From Mycoemilia scoparia (taxonomy: Eukaryota; Kickxellomycota; Kickxellomycetes; Kickxellales; Kickxellaceae): a DNA stretch of 15,129 bases. Both the position numbers and the translations under genes were made by a program. Of this stretch, positions 7,701 through 15,129 are shown one piece after another; position 1 is the stretch's first letter; each line of letters starts with the position of its first letter. The notes beneath the pieces were generated by a model. That model had not been told where the DNA came from. It ran no database searches and saw only the letters and a list, made by a program, of their open reading frames with translations. Location: contig JANBPU010000353.1 of NCBI GenBank assembly GCA_027575805.1, positions 1-15,129 of the forward strand, written 5' to 3'.

Positions 7701-8444
7701 CGATTATGGGCTCTCAAATCAATTATTTCGAGTCATCGGCGTTCTTGGGATGAGAGTCTGTGATGAAAATCGTTTTTCGTCATATGTGATATTTTGTGAA
7801 TGTATTTTTGGTAAGCCAAGGAGAAGGGAGGAGATGTGCGTGTGAGTGTGCTATTTTACCAAACCGGCAGTGAGTGTGCTTTGTGTATCCACACACACAC
7901 ACACATTCACGCTTGGATACAAACAATGTGATGTGTGACACGCAAATGTTAGAGAAAGCCAAACTAAACTGGTGATTGACTGACTTTCAAAGATGGCTGG
8001 ATGTGCGTAGTAAAGCTTTTATTATGGTAGCAGAATAGCGTGTGTGGCCTCGATTGAGATGCAGCAGGTCGAAGTAATGTTTGCGATTCTTTGCTTTTCC
8101 CTGTATGTGAATGCCTGCCTGTGCTTGTACTTGAGCGGCCTTGCATTGGAAAAGTGGTGCTGGCGGCGGAAGCAATAGTATTGTATGCACCTGGCTTTCC
8201 CGTTGTTGCTGGTGGGTGGGTGGTGGTGCAGAAACCAATGCAGCAGGGGTTGTCCCTCATTTTCTATATTATGCTGCCTGCTGTTATATCTTTAAAGAAC
8301 AAGCACACTCGCTCATTCCCAGATGCATTCCTCCACACAATATCTGGCGACGATGACAACTCCATTCGTAGCAGTGGTCCTCGTCTCCATACTTTGGCTG
8401 GGTTCCAATCGTGAGAGTGTTTGCGATGATGTGTGGATGAGTGA
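7700..8444. other. Non-coding spacer with CA/GT microsatellites
   Basis: Open frames here are short, overlap one another on both strands and have no recognisable domain. A (CA)n tract lies near 7890-7905. I see no tRNA or structured RNA and no convincing start or splice pattern. Confidence 0.5.
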
Positions 8445-8568
8445 GCGGGACATCATAGTTTTTGAAGGGTATCTTTTGGTGGCTAACGACTAAAGAGGCA
8501 ATTGCTGCCAAATGGGTGATCATCATTTATTAGCAAATGGCCGTCCGTCAAAAACTATTGCCCATATG
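8445..8568. mobile_element. MITE-like inverted-repeat element, copy C
   Basis: Left arm CATAGTTTTTGAAGGGTATC mirrors right arm GTCCGTCAAAAACTATTGCC. The interior TTTTGGTGGCTAACGACTAAA...CTGCCAAATGGGTGA matches copies A and D. The right arm has a CCTTC to CCGTC change. The right flank CATATG (8563-8568) is also the left flank of copy D. The left flank (GCGGGA) does not match it, so the left end is eroded or rearranged. Confidence 0.75.
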
Positions 8569-8670
8569 GATTATTATTTTTGAAGGGTGACTTTTGGTGG
8601 CCAAAGATTATAGGAGAAATCCCAGCCAAATAAGCGACTCTATAGCCCTTCAAAAACTATTATTCATATG
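8563..8670. mobile_element. MITE-like inverted-repeat element, copy D
   Basis: The best-preserved copy. Left arm GATTATTATTTTTGAAGGGTGA mirrors right arm ATAGCCCTTCAAAAACTATTATT. It is flanked on both sides by CATATG (8563-8568 and 8665-8670), each exactly 18 nt outside the inner GAAGG/CCTTC. The interior shares GGTGGCCAAAGATTATAGG and CCCAGCCAAAT with copy A. No coding capacity. Confidence 0.85.
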
Positions 8671-8906
8671 AGCGATAGCTTTTTGTTAGAACCCCAATAT
8701 AACCAATATTCCAAAGAGTGACCACCCTGATGGGAGGGGGTTATCAGGGCTGTATTTAAGGATTTATTGGGCGTATATTGCTGGGTGGGGCCTATATTCC
8801 AACATTTTTGCAGGGTGGCCAGCCAGCATTTGCCAATAATTTGTGGCCACCCCTATGATCGCCAACTATCAAAGGGTAACGCCCTTCAAAAACTATCGCT
8901 CAATGA
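8665..8906. mobile_element. Longer foldback member of the MITE-like family, copy F
   Basis: Left arm AGCGATAGCTTTTTG (from 8671) mirrors right arm CAAAAACTATCGCT (ending 8900), with family-type GCCCTTCAAAAAC at the right end. The interior, about 200 bp, contains two further perfect inverted repeats: CCCTGAT/ATCAGGG (8725-8731, 8743-8749) and GGGTGGCCA/TGGCCACCC (8813-8821, 8844-8852). Its left flank CATATG is shared with the right flank of copy D. It may be a composite of a family member and another insertion. Confidence 0.6.
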
Positions 8907-9272
8907 TGCTGCTGCTGTTAGCACCAGCAGCCGTTGCGGCGTTTGGGATGCACTACACAAACACAAACACATATACGCCGCCATGGCTTGATTATAGCCA
9001 GCCCTGTGGGAACACACACATACAAAGCGTCTTGGCCACAGCATCCTTTAATAGCCACAACAATCCATGTGTTGTTAGATGTGTGCGGGAAAAGCGATCT
9101 GCTTGTTGCCATTAAATCCCAGGATCTCATCTGTCATACAGCCCAATTTATCTCTACGATGATGAATGCATGGTGGCTGTGGAGGGATTCCAAAATTGTT
9201 GCTATTCGGATATAGTAGCTATTCAAATACTCTCATGACTTGCTGCCTCCGCATCTTCCCTGGGCTTCTTTT

Positions 9273-9396
9273 CATCTGGGCAGTTATTTTTGAAGTGCTA
9301 GATTAATGATATCAATGATAATGTAGACTGGCCAATGTGCATGATGAAACTGGCCTATTATTAAAGATTAGCCCTTCAAAAATAATGATCCATCTG
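9273..9396. mobile_element. MITE-like inverted-repeat element, copy E
   Basis: Left arm CAGTTATTTTTGAAGTGCTA mirrors right arm TTAGCCCTTCAAAAATAATGA. Flanked by perfect direct repeats CATCTG at 9273-9278 and 9391-9396, again 18 nt outside the inner GAAG/CTTC block. Since CATCTG is not a palindrome, this is better explained as a target-site duplication than as part of the inverted repeat. The interior differs from A, C and D. Confidence 0.8.
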
Positions 9397-10275
9397 TGTG
9401 TAAATTCCAATGATCTTTCTAGTAAGGCAGCACAGCAGTACAGGCCATGTGTGAGTCAGGATCTGTTACTGCTGATGCCCTCAGCCTTTTACGTTCTCTC
9501 TCAAAGATTCTTTTAAGGCTTAAAAAGAAGTCGGGCAGATGTGTATAGCACACATGGACAGCCACAGCAGCTACTTTGAGCCATTCGATATACTCACATT
9601 GATCCACAGCATACACTGCGTAGACAGACAGTACTATAACTGGTAAAATAGCCTCGCAGCCTGCTTGCCGTAGATAGTCCTGATAATACCACAATAGCCG
9701 AGACGGCAATACTGTTGCTATTGTCGACGCCGCCTCCGCCTCATTCTTCTTATTATCCACGTCTCCTAATCTCATTTACATTTTTGTTTTTTCCCACTTG
9801 CAATGCCTGTAAATGAACAAGGGGTTTAGTTGCTGAATGGATGGCTGGCTGTGTTTGTTTTACAAGTAACATAAGGAAAAACAGCCATTTTTTACATTGT
9901 TATGTGTGTGTGGAATCGTCTATATGGAGAGCTGGGAATCCATATCAGTCCACCGACATCTTTATGCATACAATGATTTGTATGTGTAACAACATCTCTC
10001 CGCCACTACTATGATTTCCTTTGCGGCTGTGGTTGCTGGTGCAAAACAACAATGTTACTAATCGACACATACACAGATACACAGACTAATAATGGTGGGA
10101 GGACGGCGATGACGATGAGAGAGGGACGGCTCAGCAGATGAAATCCGTCCATCTGTAAAACATTTGCTCATCATCATCAGCATCATCAACACCACTCAAC
10201 CACCACAAACTACATTTGGGATTATCATCTATTTTGTGGTACCCTTCCTTGGCTCCAACCTATCACAATTTCAAG

Positions 10276-10325
10276 GTAAAGACAAATCCCCAAACCCAAC
10301 TAACTTTAACTGTTTGTTGCTATAG
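10276..10325 (+). other. Candidate 50-nt spliceosomal intron, possibly in a coilin 5' UTR
   Basis: AAG|GTAAAG at the left, a CTAACTTTAAC branch-like sequence about 20-25 nt before the end, and CTATAG at the right make a compact fungal-type intron. No coding frame is joined by removing it, and no ATG occurs between about 10142 and 10368, so it would lie in an untranslated leader. This implies a plus-strand transcript starting near 10100-10200. It is a pattern call only. Confidence 0.35.
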
Positions 10326-10521
10326 TTGCAAATACTGGGCAGTAGCAACCATTCCATTCAGCCAGCAGATGTATGTGTCGCCTGAAAGCTTATTATTTTC
10401 TCGCTCAATCGTTCCTATTAGGCTGTGCCACAATGACATCATCGGTGACATCATGGTTTCCTTTTTTAGCGTTTCTTGAATTACATTTCAGGCCTCTCAC
10501 AGAACATCACGGGCTTTCATA

Positions 10522-10537
10522 TGTGTGTGTGTGTGTG
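10522..10537. repeat. (TG)8 microsatellite
   Basis: Eight TG units in non-coding DNA about 590 bp before the coilin start. No function is implied. Confidence 0.9.
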
Positions 10538-11120
10538 CATGTTCACCCATAATTGGCTTGCATGTATATGCTGTGATTGCCTTGAACAACACTATTGTAA
10601 TGTCAGAAGCTCTTTCTTGCAAGCAATGTGCATACTACACGTACTGCTATAACAACAAGCTTTCGTTGCTACTAGTGCCTACCGCGACCAGAAAGGCAAT
10701 TTTGTGTGCGGTCTATCGTTATTGACATTTATGGATGGTCGATAGTGGACTTTAAAGAAGCCACCATCGCCGCAAAGTAACAGCTTCTGAAATAGGATAA
10801 CGGAGCCAGAATTTTCATAAAAAATTTCAAGCTATTGGATATAGCAGCAATTGAGTCCTAACTACCATTGTCAGCACGCTCACTATCTCGGCTTTGTGCC
10901 TATAATATTCTACTAATTGCGTGGAGTTGCTGCTGTTATTATTGGTATAGGCTGTTCCCAATAGCCTGATCACATGCTATTTTAGCAGCATATCTTTACA
11001 TACAGACAAAGATACTCACGCTTGCCAGACATAAGGCCACCCAGCCAATACATTTCGATCCATACACTACGGGCTCATATCTCCATCTTTATCGGCTGCA
11101 GTCCTTTTGCCATTGTGACC

Positions 11121-14100
11121 ATGAGGCTGCGTTTAGAATTATCAGATTCCCTTGGCCAGCGCAAATGCTGGTTTTTCTGTGAACCCCATCATCCTCAGGA
11201 TGTTCCAATCAAAAGCGATAGCCATGGTCATAGCCACAGAGACAAGGGCTCTACACAAAAAACACAAGCCACAGGAAATTCCCGCAACTCCAACAACAAT
11301 AGCTACAAGATTCGAGATCTCTGTGCTCAGGTAATGGAAACGCTTGGTCTAAGCACTGCCCAATGTCCAAATGGAATAGTCCTTGAACTCAAAGGCTATG
11401 AATTGCTACCGTCTTCGCCCGTATTTTCCATGCTTCGTGATAACGATGCCGTTGTAGTTAAACCAAACAACTCGAATTCTGTTGGTGCAGCAATCCAAGT
11501 GCTGGGAGAAGGGAGTGATCATCATTATTATGCAGGTGCGGCATCAGCAGCAGCCTCTGGAAATAAACGTAGTAGCAGAGCATGGTTTGAGGATAATGAG
11601 CACGAGAAAGATGCAGCGTCTAGAGAAGATCCTCATGGTTATCAGGCTGCCCATATTACTACTGCCACTACACCTTCGCAGAATTTCACAAAACGACAAA
11701 GGTTAGCAACAACAGCATCTGTTGTTAGCACTCCCAATAGCACTGCTCCAACTTCTGCTGCATTAGAAGAGTCCGTTAGAAGAGCAGGTGGAGGAGATGC
11801 TACTAGTCTACAGAACACCCAAACGCAGTCACTTGGGTGTCATTCTTGTTCTCGTCTTTCTCAGTCTCATGTGGAAACCACGGGAACAGCAACAGCAACC
11901 CCTTCTTTTAGCAATGATTGTAGTAGTGGTGGTGCAGTTGCTCGTAGTACTCCCGTAATTTCTTCTATCGGTCATTATCATGAACTTCAAGGTTCCTCCG
12001 AGTGTCTTGAATCAAAAGTCCCCAGAATTTCCATATTTGGTTCACCACCGGCTTCTTTTTCTGCCCAGTATTGCAGGACTTTATCATCTCTTGTAAACCA
12101 TGACCGACATCAGCCATACAGCCATCAAAATGTTATGCAGAATGGTACAGACTCGACACATTTAGCATCTGCTATCCCCGCTGCTGCCTCTACACCCAAC
12201 ACTGCCACTCCTGCTGGAAATAATAACAATAATAGTAGTATAAATAAAAATAATACCAAGCATTATTTTCATAGCCACCCCCATCAGAATCAGAATGACT
12301 TTGGTTCACCAACGCAAATCATCTGTGCCCAACAACAGCAACAGCAGCAAGAGAAAATCCTGAGTGCTTCACAAAAACGCCGTTTATTACGAAAGCGAGC
12401 AAAAGAAAATAAACAGTACCGAAATGGTAGTTTCTCCCAATCTCTTGATCAAAGTCATGGTCATAATGGGGATGACAATAACAACAACAACAACAGCAGC
12501 AGCAGCAGCAAGAAGGATTGTACAGGAGCCGATATTGATACCGACATATCATGCTGTTGTTCCACAACCGTTGGGAAAAGGAGGGGCACAGACAATGATG
12601 GTCATTCGAATACTAGTTTGAGTCCTGGTTCAAAGTTCGCCAACGCAACTATCGTGGGTGTTTCTGATGAACCCAAAATCTTAGGTCAGCATCAGCATCA
12701 GCATCATCGCCAGCCCCAGTCAATACCCGCCATTCCTGCTGCTGTGACTGCATCTACATCTTCATCATCGTTATCTAGAGAGGCAGTTTTGGCTAATCTC
12801 ACTGGTTCCCAGCTTGCTTCGATTGCGCCACTTTTTGAGTTGTTTAATAATCCTGCACTAATTAAAAGCAACAGCAATAGTAATAGCAAGCCTAGCGCCC
12901 CTTCTACTACTATTAACCATACTGGTGGTGGTGCTGCTGCTGCTGATGCTGCTACAAGGACTGATAGTAATACGCATCAGCAGTCTCAACATGCCAGCCT
13001 GAAAAATACCAGCAGTATGGGTGGAGGTGAAGGCAATGGTAGCAGTATAGTTACAACTAAGCTTACAGCTACTCAGAAACGAAATTTACGTAAGCGGAGA
13101 CAAAAGGAACGAAGACGACAACAGAATCAGGCCGATTCATCTTCATTAGCAATAGTCGATAATATTGGCTCATCTAGCATAGTGCCACAAAGTAAACCAG
13201 GAGTAAATATAAAGCGGGATGTTAAGAAGCAACAGGATAATGAATCGTCATCAACTTGTGAAGACAGCTCCAGTTCCAGCAGCAGCAGCAACAGTGATAG
13301 CAGCGATAGTGAATCTGAATCCACCGATGAGTCGTCTTCATCTGAAGATTCATTATCTTCTTTGTCAGATTCTTCTTCGTCTGATGATAGCGACGATGAC
13401 GACAACGACGTTGATGATGAAGATAGTACTGAAGGTATCAGCGATACAGAGTCCACATCTTCCCGATCATCATGGTCTTCAGATAATGAAGTGAAATTGG
13501 AACCAAAGAAATCGGTATCTGCATCATCACAATCTAGTCAAAGCCACATACTTTTTGATCAAGAAGGAAAGGAAACTCCAATAAAACTGCCCTTAACAAC
13601 AACAGCAGCAGCTACTCCAGTTCTTCATACATCCAGTTCTCAAAACACAGCATCAAGCATATTAATAAATAACGAAAAGCTTGAGATCAAAGATATATTA
13701 CCTACTCCAGAGACTTCTAATAATATCAGTTACTCTATAACCAAAAAAGAACATGCCGATGAATGGGAACCTGGTTGGCGAAATTACTACTATAATAACA
13801 AAAACCAAAAATCCAATAATAACGATGGGGGCGGTAACGAGGTTCAATTTCCTGTCCAAATCGCTTATAACCATTATATCAAATCCATAAATAAACAGGA
13901 GCAAAAACAAAAGGATTCCAAATCAGAACAACAAGATGCTCCAGAAATAACATCATCATCAAATTTGAACAAAAACAAAAAACCAGGACCAAATGCGACA
14001 ACAACAGCAACTACTACTACTACTGGCGATGCTACTATAAACTACGACTCATACCCATTAGTTTCAAAAGACCAACTCCCAACACTCATCGACGCAACAA

Positions 14101-14609
14101 TTGCTTACAAACATTTGATTCTTGGTGAGGATTTTTGTCCAGCTGTGTCTGATTATGTAATGGCCAAAGTCATCACAGTGATTCAAAATCAAGATAAAAT
14201 GTTTCTTGAATTACAGTCACTACTACCACACTCATCATCATCAGGTTTATCTGATAACTTTGGAGGCAATAATGATGAAAATAAATCGGGAATAGTGGAA
14301 GAAGAAGAAGAAGATGATGATGATGATTTCAATTTCAACAAAACCCTTCACATGTACGGAAGTGCAATGAAATCATGGAAAGAAAAACAATCCAGAGCCA
14401 AACTTAAAATTAGTGCTCCAATAGTCGTTGTTGAAAATAACAAAAATAATGGTGGTCAAGAAGAAGAAATTGAGTATGTTACTCAAGATCTTTTAAATCC
14501 TTCCTCTACTACTATCACCGGTTCTTCTTCTTCATCTGGTGAAACTATTGCTACTATCAAGTTGGAGTGGTCGGAATTAATTGAACCTCGTTTGATTTCC
14601 TCTTCCTAA
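11121..14609 (+). CDS. Coilin (p80), Cajal body scaffold protein
   Basis: A 1162-aa protein. Coilin organises Cajal bodies, where snRNPs and other nuclear RNPs mature. Residues 1-116 are the coilin N-terminal ubiquitin-like self-association domain: MRLRLELSDSLGQRKCWFF, a polar loop of about 40 residues, the helix IRDLCAQVMETLGL, then VLELKGYELLPSS and LRDNDAVVVK, the expected closing strand. A long disordered middle holds Q/N/S tracts, two Lys/Arg-rich motifs (about 413-428 and 647-668) likely to act as nuclear signals, and a Ser/acid patch (about 707-793) suited to CK2-type phosphorylation. Residues 978-1162 are the atypical Tudor domain: YPLV, AYKHLILGEDFCPAVSDY, a loop with acidic insertions (DDDDD near 1066), then EWSELIEPRLI at 1149-1159. 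The open frame begins upstream at TTG 11022, but the first ATG is 11121, with A at -3, exactly where the domain begins. No intron interrupts it. No RG box is seen. It is longer than the 576-aa human protein because of low-complexity insertions. Confidence 0.93.
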   Translation: MRLRLELSDSLGQRKCWFFCEPHHPQDVPIKSDSHGHSHRDKGSTQKTQATGNSRNSNNNSYKIRDLCAQVMETLGLSTAQCPNGIVLELKGYELLPSSPVFSMLRDNDAVVVKPNNSNSVGAAIQVLGEGSDHHYYAGAASAAASGNKRSSRAWFEDNEHEKDAASREDPHGYQAAHITTATTPSQNFTKRQRLATTASVVSTPNSTAPTSAALEESVRRAGGGDATSLQNTQTQSLGCHSCSRLSQSHVETTGTATATPSFSNDCSSGGAVARSTPVISSIGHYHELQGSSECLESKVPRISIFGSPPASFSAQYCRTLSSLVNHDRHQPYSHQNVMQNGTDSTHLASAIPAAASTPNTATPAGNNNNNSSINKNNTKHYFHSHPHQNQNDFGSPTQIICAQQQQQQQEKILSASQKRRLLRKRAKENKQYRNGSFSQSLDQSHGHNGDDNNNNNNSSSSSKKDCTGADIDTDISCCCSTTVGKRRGTDNDGHSNTSLSPGSKFANATIVGVSDEPKILGQHQHQHHRQPQSIPAIPAAVTASTSSSSLSREAVLANLTGSQLASIAPLFELFNNPALIKSNSNSNSKPSAPSTTINHTGGGAAAADAATRTDSNTHQQSQHASLKNTSSMGGGEGNGSSIVTTKLTATQKRNLRKRRQKERRRQQNQADSSSLAIVDNIGSSSIVPQSKPGVNIKRDVKKQQDNESSSTCEDSSSSSSSSNSDSSDSESESTDESSSSEDSLSSLSDSSSSDDSDDDDNDVDDEDSTEGISDTESTSSRSSWSSDNEVKLEPKKSVSASSQSSQSHILFDQEGKETPIKLPLTTTAAATPVLHTSSSQNTASSILINNEKLEIKDILPTPETSNNISYSITKKEHADEWEPGWRNYYYNNKNQKSNNNDGGGNEVQFPVQIAYNHYIKSINKQEQKQKDSKSEQQDAPEITSSSNLNKNKKPGPNATTTATTTTTGDATINYDSYPLVSKDQLPTLIDATIAYKHLILGEDFCPAVSDYVMAKVITVIQNQDKMFLELQSLLPHSSSSGLSDNFGGNNDENKSGIVEEEEEDDDDDFNFNKTLHMYGSAMKSWKEKQSRAKLKISAPIVVVENNKNNGGQEEEIEYVTQDLLNPSSTTITGSSSSSGETIATIKLEWSELIEPRLISSS

Positions 14610-15129
14610 TTGTGATAATTTAGTTTTTGGAATGTCATTCCTTCATAGTATCACACCGTGCCTATCTATCGATATATCGGTGGTGAGATGCGCTTTCAAC
14701 TATTATTATAAAAAAATATTCCAAATAGGCATAATTAATCTTTTAGATAACATTGAGTTGAGTGATGATGAATAATTTGGCTTAAATCTAATAACATCAA
14801 ATACAGTTTTTGAAGATTTATTTCCTATTTTTGGTATGGTTTCAACACTAGTGATAATAATAGTAATCCAATGGCCGTATGGTCACAACGTACACAGGCT
14901 CTTAAACACACATCTTGGATCCTTAAGGATATTAAAACAAATAACTTGAGATTGAGCCAAAACCTGATCAGAACCCATTTCTGCCTATCATAAATTCTAT
15001 TCCAAGAGAAATCTTACAATATTATATTAGCTTGGTTTTGTATTATTTGAAAAATGAGTTTCTTTTAAACATGCTCTCCTATGTTTACCTTTTTATAGTG
15101 CAACCACTATTAAATAATATGTATTATTT
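14610..15129. other. AT-rich 3' flank of the coilin gene
   Basis: No gene is seen. There is no canonical AATAAA in the first 150 bp; an ATTATAAAA stretch near 14706 and GAATAA near 14770 are weak poly(A) candidates. A perfect 12-bp palindrome ATCCTTAAGGAT lies at 14919-14930. The start of a further gene beyond the window cannot be judged. Confidence 0.5.

Larger units (their letters stand above)
9397..11120. other. Spacer upstream of the coilin gene
   Basis: No supported gene. A 118-codon minus-strand frame (9419-9775) has no recognisable domain, a poor start context and no poly(A) signal. The right part has features of a plus-strand leader: CA/CT-rich sequence at about 10160-10215, an intron-like segment at 10276-10325, a (TG)n tract at 10522-10537, and a TACTAAT plus TATAG acceptor pattern near 10911-10950. 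The 130 bp before the coilin start contain no ATG. Confidence 0.5.

Noticed and set aside
8400..8411. GGTTCCAATC resembling a tRNA B box
   Set aside because: No A box or pairing acceptor stem within a tRNA length upstream, and no T-stem pairing.
8091..8414. 107-codon plus-strand frame and overlapping frames on both strands
   Set aside because: Overlapping frames on both strands without domain, start or splice signals look like chance in moderately GC-richer DNA.
1272..9396. CRISPR-like array suggested by repeated GAAGGGC/GCCCTTC blocks
   Set aside because: The blocks occur as inverted pairs at irregular distances bounding separate elements, not as regularly spaced direct repeats, and the genome is eukaryotic.
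9419..9775. 118-codon minus-strand frame with hydrophobic and Arg/Lys-rich parts
   Set aside because: No recognisable domain, T at -3 and a minimal ATG-TAA directly before the start, no poly(A) signal downstream. This length is plausible by chance in a 4-kb spacer. RNA-seq would settle it.
11022..11120. N-terminal 33-residue extension of the coilin frame
   Set aside because: It begins at TTG, which is not a nuclear start codon here. The first in-frame ATG is 11121 and coincides with the first strand of the coilin domain.
2546..14609. Idea that the four genes form a functional cluster
   Set aside because: Mixed strands, long spacers, separate promoters and unrelated roles give no support for a cluster or system.

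Overview
The window looks like nuclear DNA of a filamentous fungus, most probably an early-diverging (Mucoromycota-type) lineage. The reasons are a YPD1-type fungal phosphorelay protein, pyrimidine-rich ATG-free leaders, TATA boxes close to genes, AATAAA signals close to stop codons, one compact fungal-type intron candidate, AT-rich spacers and proteins padded with D/S/N/Q microsatellite tracts. The genus cannot be fixed from the sequence. There is no sign of bacterial operons, Shine-Dalgarno sites, tRNA, rRNA or CRISPR.

Layout. 1-199: 88/87-bp tandem repeat. 382-894 (+): small hydrophobic protein of 170 aa with two membrane-type segments, own TATA box and poly(A) signal. 895-2545: spacer with one short inverted-repeat element and two hairpins. 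2546-3592 (+): secreted, very acidic, internally repetitive 348-aa protein with a His cluster and a duplicated C-terminal TYKPAY motif. 3593-5649: gene-poor spacer with a second inverted-repeat element, a 16-G run and a purine-rich tract. 5650-6819 (-): histidine phosphotransfer (YPD1-like) protein with an unusually long, acidic, disordered N-terminus. 6820-11120: long spacer with its promoter region, four more copies of the inverted-repeat family (three joined end to end at 8445-8906) and an intron-like segment at 10276-10325. 11121-14609 (+): a 1162-aa coilin, with the N-terminal ubiquitin-like domain and the C-terminal atypical Tudor domain both present in one uninterrupted frame. 14610-15129: AT-rich 3' flank.

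The four genes show no shared pathway: one is a signalling relay (nucleus/cytosol), one a nuclear body scaffold, one is secreted and one membrane-associated. They appear to be ordinary neighbours, each with its own promoter. The most interesting features are the intact fungal coilin, the MITE-like family (six copies; in two of them 6-bp direct repeats lie at an identical offset outside the inverted repeats), the YPD1 with poly-aspartate extension, and the repetitive secreted protein. I see no evidence for a multi-gene novel system.
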